Positions 43,144-51,679 of a stretch of 64,000 bases of DNA are shown piece by piece. The stretch is from contig NZ_CP007139.1 in NCBI RefSeq assembly GCF_000724625.1, positions 1,240,001 to 1,304,000 on the forward strand, in the 5' to 3' direction. Numbering within the stretch: position 1 is the first letter of the stretch; each line of letters begins with the position of its first letter. Position numbers and translations under genes: made by a program. Source of the DNA: Fimbriimonas ginsengisoli Gsoil 348 (GTDB taxonomy: Bacteria; Armatimonadota; Fimbriimonadia; Fimbriimonadales; Fimbriimonadaceae). A model generated the notes under the pieces. It was not told the DNA's origin. It searched no databases and was given only the letters and a program-made list of their open reading frames with translations.

Positions 43144-44064
43144 CTAGCCTTTCTCTAGCGTTCCGTTCAGCGTGAAGCTGCCGGTCGCCATGTTGCTGAC
43201 CGTCCCCTCATCCGGTTCGAAGTGGGCGTTGATGAGTTGGAGCTTGCCGCCGTGGTACTTCTCGTAGACCACCTTGATCGTGCCGCTGACGGCACGCCAA
43301 GCCCGAGTTTCCGTTGCGCTTGTTTCGGAGTACACGACAAAGTCGTGGTTATTCCCGGCGGATAGGGTGGCCGATTCGCCCGCATTATGCAGATCGGTCT
43401 GGGCTTCCAAGGCTCGCGCGAGTGCGCCGGCCGTGCTGACCGCGATCCTGAGTCCGTGCTGGGCCGTCGAGCCGGCGCCGACAGTAGCCGTGGCCGGGAA
43501 CGGCTCGGAACTTCCGGAGAATCCGCTCTGGTTCGAAAACGCGATATCGATCTTGGTCTCGCCCGGTCTAAACGGATCGGGCATTTTCTTAAAGGCTCCC
43601 TGAATCGTGAGGGAACCAACCGCGTCGCTGCTTGGAGGCCCTTCAGCCGCAAGGTTCACGTTGAGGTTCGCAGTAAGCGTTCCGTCTGGGCCAGCCGCGA
43701 TCGTAGCGGTGCCTGCGGTCGCAACCCACGCCTTCATGCCGACGCCTACCCCTTCTTGGTATAGGACGTTCGCCGTCGATGATCCATTGATCGCGATCGT
43801 CTGTCCGGCGAGGATTTGGCTCGTCGGTAGCCAAAGGACGAACTTCCGGTTCCCGCTCGTCCGCGTGTACGCGGTTACGAGGTCGCCGAAGTCGGTGTCG
43901 GCGGGCGTAGCGTTCAACGGCGACGAATCTCCGTTGAATCCGCCGGCGCCTGTCATTTGGAGGACGGGAGTGGTATCGGAAGGAAGCGAAGTGCCGCCGC
44001 TCCCGCCACAGCCCATGCAAATGGCTAGCAAGAGGCACGCCAAGATCTTTTCGCTATGTTTCAT
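43144..44064 (-). CDS. Lipoprotein of unknown function
   Basis: Exported protein of 306 residues with signal peptide KILACLLLAICMGC, where Cys is the lipidation site. The mature part is Gly/Ser/Thr-rich and probably all beta. GFNGDSSPLNATPA (near 42) and GFSGSSEPFPATATV (near 185) suggest an internal duplication. No family recognised. It lies on the opposite strand inside what would otherwise be one sugar-transport operon (binding protein before it, permeases after it). Confidence 0.7.
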   Translation of the reverse strand: MKHSEKILACLLLAICMGCGGSGGTSLPSDTTPVLQMTGAGGFNGDSSPLNATPADTDFGDLVTAYTRTSGNRKFVLWLPTSQILAGQTIAINGSSTANVLYQEGVGVGMKAWVATAGTATIAAGPDGTLTANLNVNLAAEGPPSSDAVGSLTIQGAFKKMPDPFRPGETKIDIAFSNQSGFSGSSEPFPATATVGAGSTAQHGLRIAVSTAGALARALEAQTDLHNAGESATLSAGNNHDFVVYSETSATETRAWRAVSGTIKVVYEKYHGGKLQLINAHFEPDEGTVSNMATGSFTLNGTLEKG

Positions 44065-44339
44065 GTTGTCCCAGTGAGGCTACAACAAGCCTCGCCCCCA
44101 AAAACAAAGCGGTAGGTCCACTTTGGGTCCGGACAACTACTCTTGCTATAGCCTTAACGTGGACGGCTAAACGATGACAAATCGTTCGTTTCAATGGCCC
44201 TAAATAAACGAGGTGGATCTAAGGGTTCCGGTAGCGCGGAAGCAGGAGGATTAAGCGACGAATCCGACCGGAAAGGGACTAATCGGGAGGCTTCCAAGGA
44301 TAATAGGAGACGCTCCAAGCCGTCGGCATCGGTTTTCTC

Positions 44340-45236
44340 ATGGCCACCTTCAGTAGCCGCAAGTCTAAGTTTCTTGGCTGGCTGTTCGTCGGGCCGGCGT
44401 TTGCTCACCTGCTCGTGTTCGCGCTGATTCCGATGGGGTACGCGCTGTATCTCAGCTTCTTCAAGATCCACTTAGTGCGGGACGAGAGGCAGTTCGTGGG
44501 GCTGTTCAATTACCGGTACACGTTTGGCGACGCGCCGTTCTGGAACGCGATGTGGAACTCGGCCCGCTATGCGCTCATGAGCGTTCCGCTCGGGATGGCG
44601 GTCGGGCTTGGGGTCGCCTTGCTCGTCAACCAAAAGCTGCGCGGCATCACCATCTTTCGGACCCTGTACTACATCCCTTCCATCGTCTCGCCGATCGCGC
44701 TGGCGATGCTCTGGATCTACGTGTATCTGCCGAACACGGGCATGGTCAACACCGTGCTGGGGTGGCTCGGCATCACCACCAAGACCGATTTCCTGAACGA
44801 TATCCAATGGGCGATGTGGGCGCTGGTCGTGATGTCGGCGCTCAACGGGATCGGGCCGAAGATGATCTTATTCCTCGCGGGGCTGCTCAACATCCCGCCG
44901 GAGCTTTACGAGGCCGCTTCTTTGGACGGCGCGACGCGGGCGAGAACGTTTTGGCGCATCACTCTGCCGATGCTGGCGCCGACGACGTTCTTCGTCATGG
45001 TCACCTCGACGATCGGAGCAATGCAGGTCTTTGCGCCGATTTACCTCATGACCAAGGGAGGGCCGGAGGAATCGACCGACGTGGTCGGTTATCACATCTT
45101 CCAAGAGGCCTGGGTTCGGTTCAATACCGGACTCTCCGCCGCGCAAAGCTTCATCCTGCTCGCCGCCATCGTTGCGATCGCGGTTTTCCAGTTCCGGCTC
45201 CAGAAAGGGCAACTCCAGGGGTACTCCACGATATGA
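44340..45236 (+). CDS. ABC sugar permease, MalF type
   Basis: Inner-membrane permease of 298 residues with six helices. The ATPase-contacting EAA loop is EAASLDGATRARTFWRITLP (near residue 202). The first helix starts FLGWLFVGPAFAHLLVFALI. It should pair with the permease at 45640 and the binding protein at 41780; no ATPase gene is present, as is common when a shared MsmK/UgpC-type ATPase is used. No ribosome binding site is visible before ATG. The stop overlaps the next gene by 4 nt (ATGA). Confidence 0.92.
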   Translation: MATFSSRKSKFLGWLFVGPAFAHLLVFALIPMGYALYLSFFKIHLVRDERQFVGLFNYRYTFGDAPFWNAMWNSARYALMSVPLGMAVGLGVALLVNQKLRGITIFRTLYYIPSIVSPIALAMLWIYVYLPNTGMVNTVLGWLGITTKTDFLNDIQWAMWALVVMSALNGIGPKMILFLAGLLNIPPELYEAASLDGATRARTFWRITLPMLAPTTFFVMVTSTIGAMQVFAPIYLMTKGGPEESTDVVGYHIFQEAWVRFNTGLSAAQSFILLAAIVAIAVFQFRLQKGQLQGYSTI

Positions 45237-45643
45237 GCCATTCGATCGACATCCTCTTCCGAACCGACCGGTTCAATCTCTCAGACGAGAAGCCGCACTT
45301 TATCAATCCGTGCTGCTTTGGCGAGGACATGCTCGAATGGCTGCGGAATCGGATGATCGAGCGGGGAGCGACGGTGGGCGAGCCGATCCAAGAAGACTGG
45401 GGGTGGTGCGAGGAGGTTTTCCTCGGCGGAATCAGCTACCTACTGGGGGTCGGCGGAAACTCGGATGAGGAAGCTGGGCAGCCTAATTTAGGCGAGTGGC
45501 GGCTGATGGTGACGCGCCAACGCTCCGTTACCGACAAGCTGTTCGGACGAAACAAAGAGGCGGGCCCGTTGCCGGACGTGCTCCTGGAAATTCTGCGGAG
45601 CGAGCCGACGCTTCGAGACGTCCAGATGGAGGAAGGCTCCTGA
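45233..45643 (+). CDS. Small soluble protein between the two permeases
   Basis: Protein of 136 residues, no signal or membrane helix. It contains CCFGEDMLEWLRNRMIERG (near residue 29), VGEPIQEDWGWCEEV and FLGGISYLLGVGG, and ends PLPDVLLEILRSEPTLRDVQ. Similar small proteins with the same W-G-W and 'L-R-x-D-P/T' features occur in several phyla, but the function is not known. Its ATG overlaps the MalF-type stop and its TGA overlaps the next permease, so it is translated with the transporter. A regulatory or assembly role is possible. Confidence 0.82.
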   Translation: MSHSIDILFRTDRFNLSDEKPHFINPCCFGEDMLEWLRNRMIERGATVGEPIQEDWGWCEEVFLGGISYLLGVGGNSDEEAGQPNLGEWRLMVTRQRSVTDKLFGRNKEAGPLPDVLLEILRSEPTLRDVQMEEGS

Positions 45644-46830
45644 CGTCTGCCCGGCTACGCGATGCGGTTTTGACGGTGCTCCTTGGGACGCTCATCGCTT
45701 GGCTGCCCGCCCGGCTCGGGCTCGGCGCGGTCAGCGGCTGGCTGATCGGGGTTCCGATGGCGATCGGGGCGGTCGTCGTTCTCCAGGGGGTTCTCGCCCT
45801 TGGCGAGCTGCCGATCGTCGTTCCCTCGTCGATTCAGCGCGCGGCCGGGCTCGCCATGGTTCTCCTCGGCGCTTGGCTGTGGCGCTTGGGCGAGCAGGCG
45901 CCGATTTGGCACGTCGTTGGCGGAGCGCTGGGTGCGTTTGGGCTCATCTTGGCCGCGGCGGGGGCGGGTCGGAAAGCGGCCAGTTATTGGACGCTCGGGC
46001 TCCTGGCAGCCGTCCTCTTCGCCCCGTTTGTTTGGATGGTGCTGGTGTCGCTGCATCCGCCCAAGTCGCCGATCCCGGAGCTGAAAGATATCCTGCCGAT
46101 GACGGCGGTGAAAGTGAGCGATTCCGCCGGCGGAACAACGCCAAAGTTGGATCTCCACTGGGAGAATTACGACACCGTTCTCAACAGTCCGACCCTGCCG
46201 GTTCGGCGGTTCTTCCTGAACACGGCGTTCGTCACCTTCACCGTCGTTCTGGCGCAGTTGCTGTTCACCTCCCTGGCCGCGTACGGGCTCTCGCGCGTCC
46301 GCTTCAAGGGCCGAGAGATCGTCTTCGCGCTCTTTCTGGGGTCGATGATGTTCGCGGGGCCGGTCACGCAGATCCCGGTGTATTTGATGCTGCGGTCGTT
46401 CGGATGGCTGGATACCTACTGGGCGCTCATCGTGCCGGGGGTGTCGTCGTCGTTCTCGGTGTTTCTGCTTCGGCAATTCTTCTTGCAGATTCCGTTCGAA
46501 CTGGACGAAGCCGCGCGGATCGATGGGGCGAGCGACTTGGTCATCTACTGGCGCGTCATCATGCCGCTGAGCCGGGCCGCGCTGGCCACGGCGGCCGCGT
46601 TTACCTTCTTCGGGGTTTGGACCGACTTCTTCGGTCCGCTTATCTACACGAACTCGACCGAGCTGCGGACGCTCGAGGTCGGCCTATCGATTTTCAAGAA
46701 CAGCTATGGCGGCAGCAACTGGCCGCTTCAGATGGCCGCCGCCCTCATCGTCCTAACCCCGCTCCTCATCGTCTTCCTGTTCGTCCAGCGCTATTTCACA
46801 AAAGGCATCATGCTCGGCAGCCTGAAGTAG
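45640..46830 (+). CDS. ABC sugar permease, MalG type, with extra N-terminal helices
   Basis: Permease of ~396 residues. Residues ~120-390 form a normal MalG-type domain, with LAAVLFAPFVWMVLVSLHPP as first helix and EAA loop DEAARIDGASDLVIYWRVIMPLS. The first ~110 residues add three or four extra hydrophobic segments (AVLTVLLGTLIAWLP, LIGVPMAIGAVVVLQGVL, GLAMVLLGAWLWRL, GALGAFGLILAAAGAG). No standard start exists near the end of the upstream gene; CTG 45640 overlaps its TGA (CTGA) and has GGAGG 7 nt before it, so I take CTG as the start. TTG 45670 is the alternative. Confidence 0.82.
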   Translation: MTSARLRDAVLTVLLGTLIAWLPARLGLGAVSGWLIGVPMAIGAVVVLQGVLALGELPIVVPSSIQRAAGLAMVLLGAWLWRLGEQAPIWHVVGGALGAFGLILAAAGAGRKAASYWTLGLLAAVLFAPFVWMVLVSLHPPKSPIPELKDILPMTAVKVSDSAGGTTPKLDLHWENYDTVLNSPTLPVRRFFLNTAFVTFTVVLAQLLFTSLAAYGLSRVRFKGREIVFALFLGSMMFAGPVTQIPVYLMLRSFGWLDTYWALIVPGVSSSFSVFLLRQFFLQIPFELDEAARIDGASDLVIYWRVIMPLSRAALATAAAFTFFGVWTDFFGPLIYTNSTELRTLEVGLSIFKNSYGGSNWPLQMAAALIVLTPLLIVFLFVQRYFTKGIMLGSLK

Positions 46831-46837
46831 TGCGACC

Positions 46838-46860
46838 GTAGCGCCGGCTTCCAGCCGGTA
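46838..46860. repeat. Dispersed GGCT hairpin, variant
   Basis: GTAGC then GCCGGCT-TCC-AGCCGGT just behind the permease gene. It shares the apical GGCT-[CT]CC-AGCC with the copies at 19766, 28667 and 52539-52661, but the stem base differs. Confidence 0.65.
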
Positions 46861-46994
46861 GCCCAAGTAACTCGACCTGACAAGTTCTTTGTCTGCCTTT
46901 TCCCTACCCGTGATTGCCCGCAACGGAACTACGGTGTGCCTGGTGATGCGTTTTGCAGAGAAAGCCCGATGATCAGCTTCAATCACTGCTTTTC

Positions 46995-47040
46995 AGAGGC
47001 GGGCCGCCTCTGATACCCACGGGCGAGCCGCCCGTGCCAC
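46995..47040. repeat. Hairpin pair, reverse copy of 55962-55989
   Basis: AGAGGCGG-G-CCGCCTCT, then bases 47013-47040 are the exact reverse complement of 55962-55989 (28 of 28), a hairpin with CACGGGCG stem. It lies in a 286-bp non-coding gap (46831-47116). Confidence 0.8.
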
Positions 47041-47104
47041 GATAGCAACACGGCACTAGCGGAGGAGATTCCGGCACGAATCCGATACGGGGTGGACGAT
47101 CACG

Positions 47105-47110
47105 TAAAAT
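47105..47110 (+). promoter_or_regulatory. -10 box TAAAAT, 6 nt before ATG
   Basis: TAAAAT directly precedes the beta-helix gene with a 6-nt gap and no ribosome binding site. Confidence 0.45.
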
Positions 47111-47116
47111 TGGCCC

Positions 47117-49594
47117 ATGCCTCTTCCATTTGTCCTTGTCGTGGCCCTCGCTCCTAAATCGGCGGCTCCGATCGAGTTAAGGCCGGGGATCGTCCTCACC
47201 AAGAGCGTGAAGGTCACCAGGAAGACGTACCGGTTCGCGACCGCCCAGGGAGAGAAACAAGCCGGCGGCGAGACGATTCCGACGCTAACGCCGGCGATCG
47301 TTATCCGCGGCGACGGGATCACGATCGACTTCGCCGGAGCGACCCTTCAAGGCTCCGCCGAGAGGACCGATCCGGACAAGCGGAAGGGGCTCGCCGTTCA
47401 GGTCGAAGGGAACAACGTTACGCTCAAGAACCTGAACGTCCACGGCTACAAGGTGGGGCTGATCGCCCGAAACGCGAAGGGGCTCCGCATTCTCGACAGC
47501 GACTTCTCCAACAACTGGAAGCAGAAACTCGCCTCCACCATTGAAAAGGAAGACGAGTCCGACTGGATGAGCTACCACCACAACGAGAACGACGAGTGGC
47601 TGCGGTATGGGGCGGCGATCTATCTCTCGGGATGCGACCGGTTCGAAGTGAAAGGGGTGCGGGCGCAAGGTGGCCAGTGCGGCCTCATGCTGAACCGCTC
47701 GACCCATGGGACGGTCTGGAACAACGACTTCTCATTCCTAAGCGGCGTCGGCCTTGGCCTGTATCGGAGCAGCGACAACCGGGTCATGCACAACCGGATC
47801 GACTGGTGCGTTCGCGGCTTCAGCTACGGCGTTTACAATCGGGGGCAGGATTCGGCCGGCATCCTCATTTTCGAGCAGTGCAACCGGAACGTGTTCGCTT
47901 ACAACTCGGTGACCCACGGCGGGGATGGGTTCTTTCTGTGGGCAGGGCAAACCACGATGGACGCCGGGACTGGCGGCTGCAACGACAATCTCCTGTACGG
48001 GAACGACTTCAGCCACGCCCCGACGAACGGCATTGAAGCGACGTTTAGCCGGAACACTTTCGCCAACAACAAGGTGATGGAGTGCTGGCATGGCGTCTGG
48101 GGAGGGTACTCGTACGACACCAAGATCTTGGGCAACGTCTTCGGCTACAACGCCGAGAGCATCGCCATCGAGCATGGGCAGAAGAACGAGATTACGTCGA
48201 ACGTCTTCTTCCGGGACAACATGGGGCTCGACCTGTGGATGAACGCGTCGCAAGACCCGAACTGGGGTTACCCGAAGCACCACGACACCGTGAGCCACGA
48301 CTACAAAATCCAGGCGAACCTGTTTAGCGACATTCCGACGACGGCGATCCGCGTTCGAGATACGCACGAGGTCGACATCGACCAGAACAACTTCTTCCGC
48401 GTGGGTCGTGTGCTTCAGATCACCCAAAAGGGAAAGGATGTGGCTCGTCCGGGTCTGGAGGGGGGATCGGAAGAGGAGAAAGAGGAGAGCGGGGTCGAGT
48501 TCGGCGCGAATGCGGTTCGCAGCGTTAAGGCGGAGCCGGCGCTGGAAGGGTTTAAGTCGGTTCAGTACGATCCTTCGTTCCGGCCTCTGCCGCCGACGAT
48601 GGAGGCGAGCGGGCGTCCGATCGTGGAGCTCGATCCGGATCCGAAGCAGTACATTTCGCGGTTCGACGTGCGGTGGGAGCCGGTTTGGCTCGACCTGCCG
48701 GTTACGTCGAAGAACCTGCAGGACATTTACTGGTCGCGCACGGCGATGGATACGCGAACCCTGGCTCCGAAGCCGATGACGGGGGGGCGAATACCGTTTA
48801 TTCCGAAGGGAACGTTGCGGGGCCAGCGATACATTCTCGTCGACGAGTGGGGACCTTACGATTTCAAGCGGCCGCTTCTGTGGCCCCGGCAAGATCTAAA
48901 CCCGGGCGTCACGGGAAATGTGACTCGGAAGCGATATGAGATCCTCGGTCCGAAGGGGCGGTGGCGATTGCTTTCTTCGGACGGGGTTTCGCATGTCTCC
49001 GCGCAATCGGGGTCGGTGCCGGGCTACGTCGACGTCGAGATGAAGGTTGGCCAAGTCGGCACGACCAAGATCGAAATGGAGTACGTCGGCGCGGCGACGA
49101 GCGACTATCGGGGGGTGGTCACTCCGGCCGGTAAACCCGTTCGGTTCGGCTTCTCACGGTTCTTCGCGCCGATCGCCTGGAATGTTAAGTTCTTCCGCTG
49201 GTCGGAATCGGAGAATCCCGCGGAGCCGCACGCCAATCCAAAGAATTTCGCCCAAGTGCTGGAGAGTGCGCCGATCAAGGAGCTTAAAACCGACCGGCTG
49301 GACTACGCGGGATATGCCCTCGTGCGCGGACTGCCGAACGACCATTACGCCACCCTCGGCGAGGGCACGTTCAGCGTTCCGGCGGGCGAGTACGACGTCG
49401 CGCTGACGACCGACGATGGAGCTCGACTCTGGCTGGACGGCAAGCCGCTGATCGCCGACGCCTGGAAGTATCAGGGGCCGACCCTCTACACAAAGAGGGT
49501 CCACCTCGGCGCCGGTCCCCATACGATGCGAGTCGAGCACTTCCAGATCGACGGATATGCGACGCTGAAGGTGGAGCTGAAGCCGGCGAAGTAA
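47117..49594 (+). CDS. Right-handed beta-helix protein with PA14 domain
   Basis: Secreted protein of 825 residues. Residues ~65-440 are Asn-rich parallel beta-helix coils (TLKNLNVHGYKVGLIARNA, LLYGNDFSHAPTNGIEATF, ILGNVFGYNAESIAIEHG) like those of NosD/pectate-lyase-type glycan-active proteins. Residues ~690-825 form a PA14 carbohydrate-binding domain (GEYDVALTTDDGARLWLDGK). The N-terminus is hydrophobic (PLPFVLVVALAP) and may be a signal peptide. The location behind the sugar permeases suggests polysaccharide cleavage or binding. No catalytic residues can be named with confidence. Confidence 0.86.
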   Translation: MPLPFVLVVALAPKSAAPIELRPGIVLTKSVKVTRKTYRFATAQGEKQAGGETIPTLTPAIVIRGDGITIDFAGATLQGSAERTDPDKRKGLAVQVEGNNVTLKNLNVHGYKVGLIARNAKGLRILDSDFSNNWKQKLASTIEKEDESDWMSYHHNENDEWLRYGAAIYLSGCDRFEVKGVRAQGGQCGLMLNRSTHGTVWNNDFSFLSGVGLGLYRSSDNRVMHNRIDWCVRGFSYGVYNRGQDSAGILIFEQCNRNVFAYNSVTHGGDGFFLWAGQTTMDAGTGGCNDNLLYGNDFSHAPTNGIEATFSRNTFANNKVMECWHGVWGGYSYDTKILGNVFGYNAESIAIEHGQKNEITSNVFFRDNMGLDLWMNASQDPNWGYPKHHDTVSHDYKIQANLFSDIPTTAIRVRDTHEVDIDQNNFFRVGRVLQITQKGKDVARPGLEGGSEEEKEESGVEFGANAVRSVKAEPALEGFKSVQYDPSFRPLPPTMEASGRPIVELDPDPKQYISRFDVRWEPVWLDLPVTSKNLQDIYWSRTAMDTRTLAPKPMTGGRIPFIPKGTLRGQRYILVDEWGPYDFKRPLLWPRQDLNPGVTGNVTRKRYEILGPKGRWRLLSSDGVSHVSAQSGSVPGYVDVEMKVGQVGTTKIEMEYVGAATSDYRGVVTPAGKPVRFGFSRFFAPIAWNVKFFRWSESENPAEPHANPKNFAQVLESAPIKELKTDRLDYAGYALVRGLPNDHYATLGEGTFSVPAGEYDVALTTDDGARLWLDGKPLIADAWKYQGPTLYTKRVHLGAGPHTMRVEHFQIDGYATLKVELKPAK

Positions 49595-49598
49595 CTAT

Positions 49599-50028
49599 TC
49601 AACCCAGTTCTTGAGGCTCGATGACGGTTACTCCCGCTTTGGCCCAAGCCTGATCGCGGGTTATGAAAACGGTGCACCCCGCGATCAGGCCGGTGGCTAT
49701 GTGAATTGCGTCGGGTGTTTTCAGTCCATGCAGCGCCCTTAGATCTATGGCTTTCTCCAAAATCAAGTTGCTAATCGGCTCGGTAATCATTACGGAAGAC
49801 GGGGCAAGAAAAGCTCGGTAAGTCGATTCAAGAAAGTGATCCGCGGCTTTTCGAGGACCGGTAACGACCTCAAAGCAGGGTCAGTTCGCTTGTGACCGCG
49901 GTCATGCTTCCACCGTCAAGCAAGTCCAATAGGCCTTCTTCGAGATTTGCATACTTTGCGATACCTTCGAACGCATAAATAATCGTGCTTGCATCAAGGT
50001 AGGCGCGGTGGCCCAGTAGGCTCACCAT
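49599..50028 (-). pseudogene. vapC: VapC-like PIN-domain toxin gene, single-base frameshift
   Basis: Two overlapping frames together encode a full PIN domain. The first (from ATG 50028) gives HRAYLDASTIIYAFEG and ends TSELTLL plus a TGA stop near 49870. Removing one T from the TTT at 49872-49874 continues it as EVVTGPRKAADHF and onto LKTPDAIHIATGLI and FITRDQAWAKAG. All four acidic active-site positions (LDAS, the Glu in TSE/LLE, PDAI, TRDQ) are therefore encoded but interrupted. The start overlaps the antitoxin gene. Either the toxin is dead or the read contains an error. Confidence 0.82.
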
Positions 50029-50267
50029 TCGCTACGCTGGTCTTCGACATAGCGGTCGATCGCTTCCACCGAACCGTGCGCGCCGGGCCGGCCTTCGGCT
50101 ACACCGAAGAAGGAGGCATAACGATGAATGGGCTTCGGTTTATTTGCGGGCGAGAGTCGAATGAGTTGCTCCGCCACCACTTGTTCTAATGAGATGTGTC
50201 GCTGGGCTGCCTCAATTTCGAGACCTTGGGCGACTTCATCGGGGATCTGGATGGTCAATTTAGTCAT
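50022..50267 (-). CDS. vapB: VapB-like antitoxin
   Basis: Antitoxin of 81 residues upstream of the PIN toxin gene, overlapping it by 7 nt. The N-terminus MTKLTIQIPDEVAQGLEIEA is typical for ribbon-helix-helix antitoxins that bind their operator as a dimer. The C-terminal part (IDRYVEDQRSEW) would wrap the toxin. It is intact although its partner is frameshifted. Confidence 0.82.
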   Translation of the reverse strand: MTKLTIQIPDEVAQGLEIEAAQRHISLEQVVAEQLIRLSPANKPKPIHRYASFFGVAEGRPGAHGSVEAIDRYVEDQRSEW

Positions 50268-50433
50268 TACGGATGTTCACAGCTTCCCTTCAATCTATCT
50301 TACGACGTGGCTGGAAGCCCGTGCCACGGCGGAGGTAGTATTTCGCCAGTCCCAAGATGTTGCCGCAACGGCGCGACTCCATCCGGAGAGCGAGTCGTGC
50401 GGCAGCCGCCAAGCGGGTGAAAGGAAATGATGA

Positions 50434-51603
50434 ATGCATTCCTCAACCGCCCCGCTCGCTGAGTTCGACGTCAGCGACTCCCGGGGTTTTTTGCCAACGA
50501 CCGATCCTTTGGATCGGCTCCCCTCCTCATTCGACGCCTGGGAAGACGCGGCTCACGCGCTTCCGAAGCTGCTGATGACCGACCATGCGCGCGCCTACCT
50601 AGAGGCGCTGCCCCCCTTCCCCCTCGACGAACTTCGCGACGAACGCCAGTGGCGGCGCGCGATGTCGCTCCTCTCGTACCTAGGCCACGCTTACGTCTGG
50701 CGCGGCGACCGTCCGGCAACCCACTTACCGGCACGCCTCGCGGTGCCGTGGCACGCGGTTGCCACGCGTCAGGGCCGCCCGCCGGTGCTCTCCTATGCTT
50801 CGTACTGCCTCGATAACTGGTTCCGGTTCGATAAGAGCCGCGAGCCGGGGATCGGGAATATTGGCTTGATCCAGAACTTCCTGGCGGGCGAAGACGAGGA
50901 GTGGTTTATCCTCGTCCACGTCGACATCGAACTCGCCGCCGCACCGGGAATCGCGGCGCTGCTTCCCGCCCAAAACGCCGCTGCCGCGGGCGACGTCGAG
51001 GCGCTGGAACAACACCTAACGACGATCGGGGGCGCTCTCGACAAGATGTACGCGACCATGCGGCGGATGCCGGAGCGGTGCGATCCGTACATCTACTACC
51101 ATCGGGTCCGGCCGTACATCCACGGCTGGAAAAACCATCCGGACCTACCGGAAGGGTTGGTTTACGAAGGGGTCGACGAGTACGCGGGCCAGCCGCAGCA
51201 GTTCCGAGGGGAGACGGGGGCGCAAAGCGCCATCGTCCCATCGCTGGACGCGGTGCTCGGGGTGTATCACGAGGCCGACGAGCTGAAAACGTATCTCATG
51301 GAGATGCGGGAGTACATGCCACCCGAGCATCGGGCACTGCTACAGACGCTGGAAGCGCGGCCGCCGGTCCGGGCGTTCGTCCAGAGGTCAGGGTCAGCGA
51401 GCCTAACGGCGGCGTACGATCGGTGCGTGGCGGGAGTCGAGCGGTTCCGCTCGTTGCACCTCGAGTACGCGGCGACGTACATCTTCAAGCAGGCGCAAAC
51501 CGATCCGAAGAACCCTCACGCGGTTGGCACCGGGGGAACTCCGTTCATGCGGTACTTAAAAAAGCATCGCGACGAAACCGCAAGTCACGTCCTTCGGACT
51601 TAG
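50434..51603 (+). CDS. Indoleamine 2,3-dioxygenase-like haem protein
   Basis: Cytoplasmic haem dioxygenase of 389 residues that would open the indole ring of tryptophan. IDO signatures are present: YVWRGD, RPYIHGWK (near residue 227), HLEYAATYIFKQAQ with the proximal haem His near 342, and the C-terminal GTGGTPFMRYLKKHRDET. Bacterial members exist in several phyla and some prefer other substrates. No kynurenine-pathway genes are adjacent. It stands alone. Confidence 0.9.
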   Translation: MHSSTAPLAEFDVSDSRGFLPTTDPLDRLPSSFDAWEDAAHALPKLLMTDHARAYLEALPPFPLDELRDERQWRRAMSLLSYLGHAYVWRGDRPATHLPARLAVPWHAVATRQGRPPVLSYASYCLDNWFRFDKSREPGIGNIGLIQNFLAGEDEEWFILVHVDIELAAAPGIAALLPAQNAAAAGDVEALEQHLTTIGGALDKMYATMRRMPERCDPYIYYHRVRPYIHGWKNHPDLPEGLVYEGVDEYAGQPQQFRGETGAQSAIVPSLDAVLGVYHEADELKTYLMEMREYMPPEHRALLQTLEARPPVRAFVQRSGSASLTAAYDRCVAGVERFRSLHLEYAATYIFKQAQTDPKNPHAVGTGGTPFMRYLKKHRDETASHVLRT

Positions 51604-51617
51604 CAATCGGAGCATGC

Positions 51618-51674
51618 GGAGCGATCGGAGCGACGGAGAATCCTCTCCAGCGCTCCGACGGCTCCGATAGCTCC
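51618..51674. terminator. Imperfect two-way hairpin
   Basis: GGAGCGATCGGAGCGACGGAG (51618-51638) and its near complement 51645-51674 (several bulges) lie between the convergent dioxygenase and membrane-protein genes. Confidence 0.5.
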
Positions 51675-51679
51675 GAAGG

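Noticed and set aside
44194-44427. Frame starting before the MalF-type permease
   Set aside because: It overlaps the permease start in another frame and encodes a Ser/Lys-rich string without features; at most a leader peptide.
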